DNA of 5,706 nucleotides from Bordetella parapertussis (GTDB taxonomy: Bacteria > Pseudomonadota > Gammaproteobacteria > Burkholderiales > Burkholderiaceae_C). The DNA lies in assembly GCA_943328885.2 (NCBI GenBank), contig CALQBT020000200.1, forward strand, positions 1-5,706, written 5' to 3'. A program made the translations under genes and the position numbers. The first letter of the stretch is position 1, and each line of letters opens with the position of its first letter. A model generated the notes under the pieces. The model did no database searches and was not told where the DNA came from. It saw nothing but the letters and a program-made list of their open reading frames with translations. Shown here piece after piece: positions 1-5,706 of the stretch.

Positions 1-677
1 ACCAGTGCCTGTGGCGATGTGGCGCCGAATCCCGCATTGATGTTCAGCCCGTCGGGTTGGCAGCCAATCGCGATCACCTCGGCGCCAAGTTCGTGAAAGA
101 CCTCGGGGGCGACCTGGTAGGCCGCGCCATGCGCGGCATCGACCACCACCTTCAGTCCACGCAGTGACAGATCCTTGTCGACCGTGCTCTTGCAGAATTC
201 GATGTAGCGACCGCGCGCGTCATCAAGCCGCCTGGCCTTGCCCAATGTGGCCGAGTCGACCCACTGCGGCGGCTCATCGAGCGCCGCTTCCACAGCCGCT
301 TCCCAGTCATCCGACAGTTTTTCGCCCTTGGCCGAGAAGAACTTGACGCCGTTATCAGGGTAAGCATTGTGCGAAGCACTGATCACCAGGCCCAGATCAA
401 GCCGCAGTGCCCGCGTCAGGTAAGCCACGCCAGGCGTCGGCAAGGGCCCGGTCAGCAGCGTGTCGACCCCCGCCGAGGCCAAGCCCGCCTCGAGCGCGGA
501 CTCGATCATGTAGCCCGAGATCCGTGTGTCCTTGCCGATCAGCACCGTCGGCCGGGAGTTGCCGCGACGCAGCACACGACCCACCGCATGGCCCAGTCGC
601 AGCATGAAATCCGGCGTGATCGGTGCTTGGCCAACAGTACCTCGTATCCCGTCGGTGCCAAAAAATCTTCTTGTCAT
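1..677 (-). CDS. glmM: Phosphoglucosamine mutase GlmM, N-terminal half (cut by window edge)
   Basis: GlmM interconverts glucosamine-6-phosphate and glucosamine-1-phosphate in the cytoplasm, the step before GlmU on the way to UDP-GlcNAc for peptidoglycan and lipopolysaccharide. The frame opens with [13 protein letters not shown], the usual family N-terminus, and 225 complete codons are visible of the roughly 445 expected. The phosphoserine loop reads [17 protein letters not shown], and its active serine falls at residue 102, the same number as in E. coli GlmM. The metal-binding DGDGDR loop and the C-terminal domains lie beyond the left edge. The ATG at 675-677 is chosen because of the family N-terminus and an AAGGA ribosome site at 688-692, ten bases upstream. 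It follows folP by 35 bases with no promoter or terminator visible, so co-transcription with folP is likely, as in E. coli. Nothing in the visible part looks damaged. Confidence 0.97.
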   Translation of the reverse strand, partial: MTRRFFGTDGIRGTVGQAPITPDFMLRLGHAVGRVLRRGNSRPTVLIGKDTRISGYMIESALEAGLASAGVDTLLTGPLPTPGVAYLTRALRLDLGLVISASHNAYPDNGVKFFSAKGEKLSDDWEAAVEAALDEPPQWVDSATLGKARRLDDARGRYIEFCKSTVDKDLSLRGLKVVVDAAHGAAYQVAPEVFHELGAEVIAIGCQPDGLNINAGFGATSPQAL

Positions 678-712
678 CAGCTGTCTTTCCTTGGGCCTGT
701 CGTTGCAACTTG

Positions 713-1561
713 TTACTGCGGCAGCAAACCCGCCGCACGCCAGACCTTGAGCGCATCGACGGTGGCCGCCACGTCGTGCACGCGCACCACCTGCGCGCCG
801 CGCTGCACGCTGGCCAGCGCGGCGACCACGCTGGGCACCAGGCGCTGGTCCACCGGTCGACCGGTGAGCGCGCCCAGCGTCGACTTGCGAGACCAACCCA
901 GCACCAAAGGGCGACCCAGCGCCAGCAGTTCAGCTTGGTGCTGCAGCAAGGCCCAATTGTGCTCGGCAGTCTTGCCAAAGCCAATCCCGGGGTCCAACGC
1001 GATGCGGTCCAACGCGATGCCAGCATCCTGCACCTGAAGCAGTCTCTGGCGCAGCCAGGCGAGCACTTCGACCACCACGGCGCCCGCATAGCCAGGTGCT
1101 TGCTGCATGGTGCCTGGCTCTCCTTGCATGTGCATCAGACAGACACCACATCCCGGGTGCGCCGCCACCGCGGCCAAAGCACCGGGACATCTCAAAGAAC
1201 GCACATCATTGATGATATCGACCCCCAGATCCAGCGCTACCCGCATGACCTCCGGCCGGCTGGTATCCACGGACAAAGGCACGCCCAAGCGCGCCGCGTG
1301 ACGCAGCACAGGCAGCACGCGCGCGAGTTCCTCCTCAAGTCCAGGCTGGCGCGCGCCAGGCCGGGTCGACTCGCCGCCGATGTCCAGGATGTCGGCGCCC
1401 TCTTGCAGCAACTGCTCGCAGCGCGCCATCGCTGCACCGGCTTGCGCATGGAGACCGCCATCGAAGAACGAATCGGGTGTCACATTGACGATGCCCATGA
1501 CCCGCGGTCGGGACAGGTCAATCAAGAAGCGACTGGTCTGCCAATGCGTCACGTCATACAC
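713..1561 (-). CDS. folP: Dihydropteroate synthase FolP
   Basis: FolP condenses p-aminobenzoate with dihydropterin pyrophosphate to make dihydropteroate, and is the sulfonamide target. The 282-residue length is normal for this TIM-barrel family. Visible motifs: [15 protein letters not shown] (22-36, pyrophosphate-binding loop 1), [11 protein letters not shown] (60-70, loop 2), SVDTSRPEV (97-105), IINDVRS (116-122), LMHMQG (142-147), LDPGIGFGK (189-197), GWSRKS (222-227, with Lys226 matching E. coli Lys221) and RVHD (260-263, with Arg260 matching Arg255). The start is GTG at 1559-1561. A second in-frame GTG three codons later (residue 4) also fits the family N-terminus, and neither has a well-placed ribosome site. 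Oddities are Phe33 where loop 1 usually has Ser, an exact 15-bp tandem repeat within the gene, and a terminator-like hairpin directly before the start. The gene lies between ftsH and glmM as in E. coli. Confidence 0.97.
   Translation of the reverse strand: MYDVTHWQTSRFLIDLSRPRVMGIVNVTPDSFFDGGLHAQAGAAMARCEQLLQEGADILDIGGESTRPGARQPGLEEELARVLPVLRHAARLGVPLSVDTSRPEVMRVALDLGVDIINDVRSLRCPGALAAVAAHPGCGVCLMHMQGEPGTMQQAPGYAGAVVVEVLAWLRQRLLQVQDAGIALDRIALDPGIGFGKTAEHNWALLQHQAELLALGRPLVLGWSRKSTLGALTGRPVDQRLVPSVVAALASVQRGAQVVRVHDVAATVDALKVWRAAGLLPQ
991..1020 (-). repeat. Exact 15-bp tandem repeat inside folP
   Basis: The 15-base unit GGTCCAACGCGATGC (+ strand) occurs twice, back to back and without mismatch, at 991-1005 and 1006-1020. 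It encodes the [10 protein letters not shown] stretch just before the DPGIGFGK motif of FolP. From the E. coli protein as I recall it, the distance from AGIA to DPG is the same, so the repeat does not seem to have lengthened the protein. Confidence 0.9.
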
Positions 1562-1563
1562 GA

Positions 1564-1586
1564 GAAAAGGGCCCGAAGGCCCTCCG
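1564..1586 (-). terminator. Intrinsic terminator after ftsH, abutting the folP start
   Basis: Read on the minus strand, bases 1582-1578 (GGGCC) pair perfectly with 1573-1569 (GGCCC) around a UUCG loop closed by C-G, a very stable tetraloop. An A-U pair and two possible G-U pairs extend the stem. TTTT follows at 1568-1565, then CTC and the folP GTG. A GC-rich hairpin followed by a U-run is the standard intrinsic terminator form, although the U-run is short. It lies 33 bases after the ftsH stop. Termination here would end transcripts at about the first base of folP. An upstream CTCC/GGAG pairing (1590-1593 with 1582-1585) could compete with the base of the stem. Confidence 0.75.
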
Positions 1587-1618
1587 TCCGGAGATCAAAG
1601 GCTGACCCAAGGCTGCGA

Positions 1619-3535
1619 TCAAACCACCGCGGCAGGCGTGGTATCCGCAGCGACAGGACCGCTGCCACTGGCCGGACCCGAACCCCGCGTGCGGTCATTG
1701 GGCACCCAATCCTTGGGTGGACGCGGTTGTTTGCCGGTCATGATGTCTTCGATCTGCTCGGCGTCAATGGTCTCCCATTCGAGCAATGCCTTGGCCAACG
1801 CATGCATCTTGTCTTGGTTGTCCTCGATGTGCTGGCGGGCGATCTTGTACTGCTCATCGATGATGCGGCGGATCACCAGATCGACCTTGCGCATCGTCTC
1901 TTCGGACATCATCGTGGTCTTGGTCACCGATCGACCGAGGAAGACCTCGCCCTCATTCTCGGCGTAGACCATCGGGCCCAGTTCATCGGTCATACCGTAG
2001 CGAGTGACCATGTCGCGAGCGATCGCCGTGGCGCGCTCGAAGTCGTTGGACGCGCCAGTGGTCATCTGGTGCATGAAGACCTCTTCGGCAATGCGCCCGC
2101 CAAACAGCACCGAGATCGTCGAGAGCATGCGCTCCTTGTCAAGGCTGTAGCGATCAGTTTCAGGCAGTTGCATCGTCACGCCCAGCGCCCGGCCACGCGG
2201 GATCACCGTGACCTTGTGCACCGGGTCGGTCTTGGGCATCAGGCGCGCTACCAAAGCATGGCCTGCCTCGTGATAAGCGGTATTGCGGCGCTCCTCCTCG
2301 GGCATCACCATGCTCTTGCGCTCGGGGCCCATCATGATCTTGTCCTTGGCCTTTTCGAAGTCGACCATCTCGACCACGCGCCCATTGCGGCGCGCGGCAA
2401 AGAGCGCCGACTCGTTGACCAAATTGGCCAGATCTGCACCCGAAAAGCCCGGCGTGCCACGCGCCAGGATGTCGGCGCGGATGTCCTGCCCAATAGGCAC
2501 CTTGCGCATGTGCACGTTGAGAATTTGCTCGCGGCCGCGCACATCGGGCAGCGTGACGTAGACCTGACGGTCGAAGCGCCCCGGACGCAGCAGCGCTGGG
2601 TCGAGGATGTCAGGCCGGTTGGTCGCAGCCATCACGATCACGCCCAGATTGGTCTCAAAGCCGTCCATCTCGACCAGCATCTGGTGGAGCGTCTGCTCGC
2701 GCTCGTCGTTGCCGCCGCCCAGGCCGGCACCGCGGTGACGACCGACGGCATCGATTTCATCGATGAAGATGATGCACGGCGCGCTCTTCTTGGCCTGCTC
2801 GAACATGTCGCGCACCCGCGCCGCGCCCACGCCGACGAACATCTCAACGAAATCAGAACCCGAGATCGAGAAAAACGGTACCTTGGCCTCACCAGCGATG
2901 GCCTTGGCCAACAAGGTCTTGCCAGTCCCCGGCGGGCCGACCAGCAACACGCCCCGAGGAATCCGGCCGCCGAGCTTCTGGAATTTCTGCGGGTCCTTCA
3001 GAAAGTCGACCAGTTCCTTGACCTCTTCCTTGGCCTCGTCGCAACCGGCGACATCGGCAAAGGTGGTCGAATTGTTGGCCTCATCGAGCATGCGTGCCTT
3101 GCTTTTGCCGAAGCTGAAAGCCCCACCCTTGCCACCGCCTTGCATCTGGCGCATGAAATACACCCAGACGCCGATCAGCAGCAACATCGGCCCCCAGCTG
3201 ACCAGCAGGCTGACCAGTAGCGAAGGCTCTTCGCGAGGTTTGACGTCGAATTTCACGCCGTTGTTGCGCAAATCGCCCACCAAGCCGCGATCCAAAAACG
3301 TGGCGGTCGAACGGATGCGCTTGTCGTCGTTGGTGATCGCCAAAATCTCGGTGCCACCGCCGCCCTCTTGCAACACCACCGACTTGATGCGCTTGGCTGC
3401 CACCTCGTCCAGGAACTCGGAATACCCGATCACTGTGCCGGACGACACCCCGCGGTCGAACTGCTTGAACACCGTGAAAAGCACAAGTGCAATCACGAGC
3501 CAGACAGCGACCTTCGAGAACCATTGATTGTTCAC
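1619..3535 (-). CDS. ftsH: ATP-dependent zinc metalloprotease FtsH (HflB)
   Basis: FtsH is a membrane-anchored hexameric AAA+ protease that extracts and degrades misassembled membrane proteins and regulatory cytosolic proteins; in E. coli these include sigma-32 and LpxC. The 638-residue length is normal. Domains in order: transmembrane helix 1 (about 8-23), a periplasmic domain (about 25-103), transmembrane helix 2 (about 106-127), AAA+ module and M41 peptidase. Key residues: Walker A GPPGTGKT (200-207), pore FVG (233-235), Walker B IFIDE (256-260), arginine fingers Arg317 and Arg320 in LRPGRFDR, zinc site HEAGH (422-426), and Asp498 aligning with the third zinc ligand Asp495 of E. coli. The tail after about 606 is Pro/Gly/Ala-rich and probably disordered. 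The start is GTG, fixed by AAGGAG five bases upstream. His284 replaces the usual Asn in [13 protein letters not shown] heat-shock-type promoter lies upstream and a terminator downstream. Confidence 0.98.
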   Translation of the reverse strand: MNNQWFSKVAVWLVIALVLFTVFKQFDRGVSSGTVIGYSEFLDEVAAKRIKSVVLQEGGGGTEILAITNDDKRIRSTATFLDRGLVGDLRNNGVKFDVKPREEPSLLVSLLVSWGPMLLLIGVWVYFMRQMQGGGKGGAFSFGKSKARMLDEANNSTTFADVAGCDEAKEEVKELVDFLKDPQKFQKLGGRIPRGVLLVGPPGTGKTLLAKAIAGEAKVPFFSISGSDFVEMFVGVGAARVRDMFEQAKKSAPCIIFIDEIDAVGRHRGAGLGGGNDEREQTLHQMLVEMDGFETNLGVIVMAATNRPDILDPALLRPGRFDRQVYVTLPDVRGREQILNVHMRKVPIGQDIRADILARGTPGFSGADLANLVNESALFAARRNGRVVEMVDFEKAKDKIMMGPERKSMVMPEEERRNTAYHEAGHALVARLMPKTDPVHKVTVIPRGRALGVTMQLPETDRYSLDKERMLSTISVLFGGRIAEEVFMHQMTTGASNDFERATAIARDMVTRYGMTDELGPMVYAENEGEVFLGRSVTKTTMMSEETMRKVDLVIRRIIDEQYKIARQHIEDNQDKMHALAKALLEWETIDAEQIEDIMTGKQPRPPKDWVPNDRTRGSGPASGSGPVAADTTPAAVV

Positions 3536-3540
3536 TGCGG

Positions 3541-3546
3541 CTCCTT
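3541..3546 (-). promoter_or_regulatory. Ribosome binding site fixing the ftsH GTG start
   Basis: AAGGAG on the minus strand sits five bases before GTG at 3533-3535. It is the best Shine-Dalgarno match in the window and supports GTG as the initiator, since there is no in-frame ATG near the family N-terminus. Confidence 0.85.
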
Positions 3547-3624
3547 AAGCCAAACCAGATTGCCGATGCAGGCGCACGGTACCCTGTGGCACGTTCACGC
3601 CTTGCATCCGCTCAAGCTGATTTC

Positions 3625-3652
3625 AGATGGGGACGATTCTAAACGAGTCAAG
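3625..3652 (-). promoter_or_regulatory. Probable sigma-32 (RpoH) heat-shock promoter for ftsH
   Basis: On the minus strand, CTTGACT (3652-3646) is followed after 13 bases by CCCCATCT (3632-3625). The known sigma-32 consensus is roughly CTTGAAA, 11-16 bases, then CCCCATnT. The -10 half is a full match to CCCCATnT, the -35 half matches at CTTGA, and the spacing is right. Transcription would start near 3618-3620, leaving a leader of about 83-85 bases before the ftsH GTG. The TTGACT core could also serve as a sigma-70 -35, but no good -10 lies 16-18 bases downstream. The rest of the 204-base rlmE-ftsH gap holds no recognised terminator or RNA. ftsH is a sigma-32 gene in E. coli, which agrees. Confidence 0.72.
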
Positions 3653-3739
3653 TCCGGAAAGTCGGCCCGGCACATGACCCCAAGAAGGGTGAATTGCGCT
3701 AGATCTCAACTCAAAGCAAACACGATTCGGCCGACAGGG

Positions 3740-4414
3740 TCAGCCCGCCTTCAGACCCAGACCAATGAGGTAGGTCTCGGCCGACTTGTCGCGCGAGGCC
3801 TTGGGCTTGATCGCCTTGACGACCCGGAACTGCTGCTTGAACTGCTCCACCAGTTGGCTGTAGCCGCCGCTGTGGAAGACTTTAGCCACCAAGGCGCCAC
3901 CCGGTTTGAGGTGATTCTGCGCAAAATCCAGCGCCAACTCGATCAGGTGCTCGATCCGGGCGGCGTCGGCGGATTCGATGCCGGTGAGATTGGGGGCCAG
4001 GTCGGACACCACCACATCGACCAGGCGGCCAGCCACCCTGTCGTGCAACTGCGCCAGCACCGACTCTTCACGAAAATCGCCCTGGATGAACTGCACGCCC
4101 TCGATGGGCTCCATCGGCAGGATGTCGAGCGCGATGATGGTTCCCAGCAACTCTCCCACCGCCGCGCCGCCCACGCCGGCAGCCTTGGGCGCAAAGCGGC
4201 GGCGCAGGTATTGGCTCCAGGCCCCAGGCGCCGACCCCAGGTCGACCACCACCTGGCCAGGCCGAATCAAGCCCATCGTCTCATCGATCTCCTTGAGCTT
4301 GTACGCTGCGCGAGCGCGGTAGCCGTCGATCTTGGCCAGCTTGACGTAAGTGTCGTTGATGTGGTCATTGAGCCAGGCTTTGTTGATCTTCTTACTTTTG
4401 GACTTGATTTTCAT
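3740..4414 (-). CDS. rlmE: 23S rRNA (uridine-2552-2'-O)-methyltransferase RlmE (FtsJ/RrmJ)
   Basis: RlmE methylates the 2'-OH of U2552 in the A-loop of 23S rRNA on late 50S particles, using S-adenosylmethionine. The 224-residue protein has a Rossmann fold with [11 protein letters not shown] (58-68, SAM motif I), LDILPM (96-101) and the K-D-K-E catalytic tetrad at Lys39 (AYKL), Asp138 (SDLAPN), Lys178 (AKVF) and Glu213 (AETY). An Ala/Gly-rich segment of about 13 extra residues lies within 74-91, compared with the 209-residue E. coli protein as I recall it. ATG at 4412-4414 is chosen because [14 protein letters not shown] is the typical basic N-terminus. The frame stays open 14 codons further up, but that would overlap yhbY. 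No Shine-Dalgarno sequence precedes the ATG, so the message may be leaderless or nearly so. The gene is divergent from yhbY, and 204 bases separate it from ftsH. Confidence 0.97.
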   Translation of the reverse strand: MKIKSKSKKINKAWLNDHINDTYVKLAKIDGYRARAAYKLKEIDETMGLIRPGQVVVDLGSAPGAWSQYLRRRFAPKAAGVGGAAVGELLGTIIALDILPMEPIEGVQFIQGDFREESVLAQLHDRVAGRLVDVVVSDLAPNLTGIESADAARIEHLIELALDFAQNHLKPGGALVAKVFHSGGYSQLVEQFKQQFRVVKAIKPKASRDKSAETYLIGLGLKAG

Positions 4415-4434
4415 GACAAGGCGATAATACGAGG
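4415..4434. promoter_or_regulatory. Candidate shared bidirectional promoter between rlmE and yhbY
   Basis: Only 20 bases separate the two divergent ATGs. They contain GATAAT on the plus strand (4423-4428) and TATTAT on the minus strand (4429-4424), each 5/6 to the sigma-70 -10 TATAAT and overlapping almost completely. With standard -10 geometry, plus transcription would begin at 4435, the A of the yhbY ATG, and minus transcription at 4417, three bases before the rlmE ATG. The -35 matches are weak: plus TTGGAC at 4398-4403 with a 19-base spacer, and minus TTGAAT at 4449-4444 with a 14-base spacer. The call therefore rests on the -10 symmetry and position. Confidence 0.5.
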
Positions 4435-4908
4435 ATGTCCGCCATTCAATTGACACCCGCCGAACGCAAAGAAAAGCGTGGCGAAGCCCATCATCTAGAT
4501 CCCGTCGTGCTGATCGGCGCCGAGGGACTGAGCGATGCCATTTACAAAGAGGCTGATGCCGGGCTCAACGCGCACGGATTGATCAAGGTGCGAATGTTTT
4601 CGGATTCGCGCCCCGACCGTGAAGCCGCGCTGGCTGCGCTGGCCGACAAGCTCAATGCTGCGCCGGTGCAGCACATCGGCAAGTTGCTCGTGCTGTGGCG
4701 GCCGATGCCCGAGAAGGAAAAAATCGTCAAGACAGGCGGAATGGCCGCGCCACGCGTGGTCAAGATTCTGAAATTTTCGAAAAGCGGCAACCACCGGGCT
4801 CAGATCAAGAAAGTCACGGTGTTCGGCAATCAGCGGGTCACTGCTGGCGGCGAGATCAAGCGCGTCAAGACAAGGGTGACCAGCGTCAAGAAGAAAGCCC
4901 AGGACTGA
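4435..4908 (+). CDS. yhbY: YhbY-family CRM/KH-like pre-50S RNA-binding protein, with long basic C-terminal tail
   Basis: YhbY is a stand-alone CRM domain that binds precursors of the large ribosomal subunit. The core spans about residues 5-91 and shows [16 protein letters not shown] (19-34) with the GxxG RNA-binding loop GAEG at 28-31, the HGLIKVR strand (47-53) and [11 protein letters not shown] (80-90). The E. coli protein is about 97 residues; this one has 157. Residues 92-157 form an added tail with 18 Lys/Arg against 4 Asp/Glu, ending in VKKKAQD. ATG at 4435-4437 matches the family N-terminus. GAGG touches the ATG directly, too close to act as a Shine-Dalgarno sequence, and AAGG at 4418-4421 is 13 bases away; a leaderless message is possible. 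The gene is divergent from rlmE and convergent with the DUF4149 gene, 25 bases away. Confidence 0.93.
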   Translation: MSAIQLTPAERKEKRGEAHHLDPVVLIGAEGLSDAIYKEADAGLNAHGLIKVRMFSDSRPDREAALAALADKLNAAPVQHIGKLLVLWRPMPEKEKIVKTGGMAAPRVVKILKFSKSGNHRAQIKKVTVFGNQRVTAGGEIKRVKTRVTSVKKKAQD

Positions 4909-4933
4909 GCGCCAAGACGTCTCGCCGGGCCAT

Positions 4934-5380
4934 TCAGCGGCTTGGCCGCGCGCCGCGCCAGGCCAGCACGGTCAGCAGCAGGATCTTCAGGCCGAAAAAT
5001 GCCGCGCTGATCGCATGCACCTGCCCGAAGCTCAGGCCGCCTTGCCCTATCCTGGCCGCGGCCATGAATTGCTGAGATCCGAAGTAGCCAGCCACGGTGC
5101 AGAACAGCGCACCCAAGACCAGCATCATCTCGGCGCTCAGAACTGAACCCAGCCCTTGCTCGGCGTCACGCTGAGCTCGAACGCGCTCTAGCCCGAGCAA
5201 AATCACCCCGAGCGACAGGCTCAACCAAGCCTCTTGCAGGAAGATCCGACCCAAGACGCGGCCCGCGTCGCCACGCTCCAACAAGCCAAAGGCAGCCGGT
5301 CCCGCCATCAGCGCCAGGCTCAACAGCGCGCCAGCCCAGCAAGCCGGCAACAAGCAACGCAGCCGCTCGAGCAGGATCAA
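4934..5380 (-). CDS. DUF4149 (TMEM205-like) four-helix membrane protein
   Basis: This is a 148-residue integral membrane protein of unknown function. Four hydrophobic segments are visible at about 9-31, 47-64, 83-102 and 121-142, with a charged loop ERVRAQRDAEQG (65-76) between helices 2 and 3 and a basic C-terminal end, RGARPSR. The architecture and position next to greA match the DUF4149 family as I know it from betaproteobacteria; a profile search would confirm. The best start is TTG at 5378-5380. The first ATG (residue 25) would remove most of helix 1. The TTG overlaps the greA stop as TTGA, and GAGG at 5391-5394 lies ten bases upstream inside greA, suggesting translational coupling to greA. 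No catalytic motif is apparent and I assign no biochemical role. Confidence 0.85.
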   Translation of the reverse strand: MILLERLRCLLPACWAGALLSLALMAGPAAFGLLERGDAGRVLGRIFLQEAWLSLSLGVILLGLERVRAQRDAEQGLGSVLSAEMMLVLGALFCTVAGYFGSQQFMAAARIGQGGLSFGQVHAISAAFFGLKILLLTVLAWRGARPSR

Positions 5381-5706
5381 AGGTAACGCACCTCAACGAT
5401 CTCGTAGCGCTTGATGCCACCTGGGGCGCGAACCTCGGCCACTTCGCCGGCCTCTTTGCCGATCATCGAACGGGCGATCGGTGAGCTGATCGAGATCAGG
5501 CCGATCTTCAGATCTGCCTCGTCATCACCGACGATCTGGTAGGTGACCTCAAGACCACTGGCTTCTTCTTCGAGGTCTACCGTCGCGCCGAACACCACGC
5601 GCCCGCCGGCGTCCAGTGTCGATGGGTCGATCACCTGCGCAGCAGCGAGCTTGCTGTCGATCTCGAGAATGCGGCCTTCGATGAAACCCTGCTTGTCCTT
5701 GGCGGC
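5377..5706 (-). CDS. greA: Transcription elongation factor GreA, C-terminal part (cut by window edge)
   Basis: GreA enters the secondary channel of backtracked RNA polymerase and stimulates cleavage of the transcript 3' end, releasing stalled complexes. The last 109 residues are visible and about 50 N-terminal ones are missing beyond the right edge. What remains begins in the second helix of the coiled coil (AAKDKQGFIEGRILEIDSKL) and continues through the FKBP-like C-terminal domain, with AQVIDPSTLD, GRVVFGATVDL, YQIVGDDEAD, ISISSPIARSMIGKEAGE and the terminal EIVEVRYL. All are close to E. coli GreA; the IVGDDEAD and SPIAR blocks are diagnostic. The acidic tip residues that act at the polymerase active site lie outside the window. 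The stop TGA at 5379-5377 overlaps the TTG start of the DUF4149 gene by four bases counting both genes. A GTG at 5632-5634 is an internal Val codon, not the start. Confidence 0.96.
   Translation of the reverse strand, partial: AAKDKQGFIEGRILEIDSKLAAAQVIDPSTLDAGGRVVFGATVDLEEEASGLEVTYQIVGDDEADLKIGLISISSPIARSMIGKEAGEVAEVRAPGGIKRYEIVEVRYL

Noticed and set aside
623..3220. An 865-codon open frame on the plus strand opposite folP and ftsH.
   Set aside because: It is antisense to two well-supported genes. Its translation is rich in His, Arg, Gln and Leu with no domain or motif, as expected from the GC-biased codon positions of the opposite strand. No ribosome site or promoter precedes it.
3727..3734. 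The 8-base palindrome TCGGCCGA just after rlmE as a terminator or operator.
   Set aside because: It has no loop, no U-run and no second copy; palindromes of this size are common in GC-rich DNA.
4450..4455. A perfect TTGACA on the plus strand inside yhbY.
   Set aside because: No -10-like sequence lies 16-18 bases downstream, and the hexamer falls on the codons for Leu-Thr in the expected YhbY N-terminus; likely chance.
4415..4456. A 14-codon upstream extension of rlmE (start at 4456).
   Set aside because: It would overlap the start of yhbY, and the extra residues do not resemble the family; the basic [10 protein letters not shown]-terminus begins at 4414.
4937..4949. A GCGGC-TTG-GCCGC hairpin near the convergent ends of yhbY and the DUF4149 gene.
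   Set aside because: It has no U-run on either strand and lies within the last DUF4149 codons; too weak to call a terminator.
5377..5634. A shorter greA reading starting at the GTG at 5634.
   Set aside because: The frame continues to the window edge with clear GreA coiled-coil sequence, so this GTG is an internal Val codon.
1..5706. A novel defence, mobile or secretion system hidden in the window.
   Set aside because: Every substantial stretch is explained by conserved housekeeping genes. There are no array repeats, transposase genes, terminal inverted repeats, toxin-antitoxin pairs or compositional islands that I can see.

Overview
This window is a compact, high-GC, almost fully coding stretch of a bacterial chromosome. 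Protein sequences (FtsH beginning [14 protein letters not shown], RlmE beginning [14 protein letters not shown], a long YhbY, a DUF4149 gene after greA) point to a betaproteobacterium of the Burkholderiales, most likely Comamonadaceae-like. That placement rests on recalled family resemblance, not on a search. I see no mobile element, CRISPR array, tRNA or rRNA, and no sign of horizontal transfer.

Layout, left to right. Positions 1-677 (-): first half of glmM (phosphoglucosamine mutase), cut by the window edge. 713-1561 (-): folP (dihydropteroate synthase). 1619-3535 (-): ftsH (membrane AAA+ zinc protease). 3740-4414 (-): rlmE (23S rRNA U2552 2'-O-methyltransferase). 4435-4908 (+): yhbY (CRM/KH-type pre-50S RNA-binding protein). 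4934-5380 (-): a four-helix DUF4149 membrane protein. 5377-5706 (-): the 3' part of greA, cut by the right edge. The order glmM-folP-ftsH-rlmE / yhbY / greA is also found in Escherichia coli, so this is an old conserved housekeeping neighbourhood. The DUF4149 gene between yhbY and greA is the addition here.

Working together: rlmE and yhbY both act late in 50S assembly and are transcribed away from one central 20-bp gap. FtsH performs membrane and cytosolic protein quality control, and RlmE is heat-induced in E. coli. FolP (folate) and GlmM (cell-wall amino sugars) lie downstream on the same strand. GreA rescues stalled RNA polymerase, and its stop codon overlaps the start of the DUF4149 gene.

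The genes are ordinary; the interest is in the regulatory DNA. Three signals stand out: (a) a heat-shock (sigma-32/RpoH) type promoter in the rlmE-ftsH gap; (b) an intrinsic-terminator hairpin with a UUCG loop whose U-tract runs almost into the folP start codon; (c) a near-symmetrical -10 element in the 20-bp rlmE/yhbY gap, placed so that both transcripts could be leaderless or nearly so. I found no convincing evidence of an undescribed multi-gene system.
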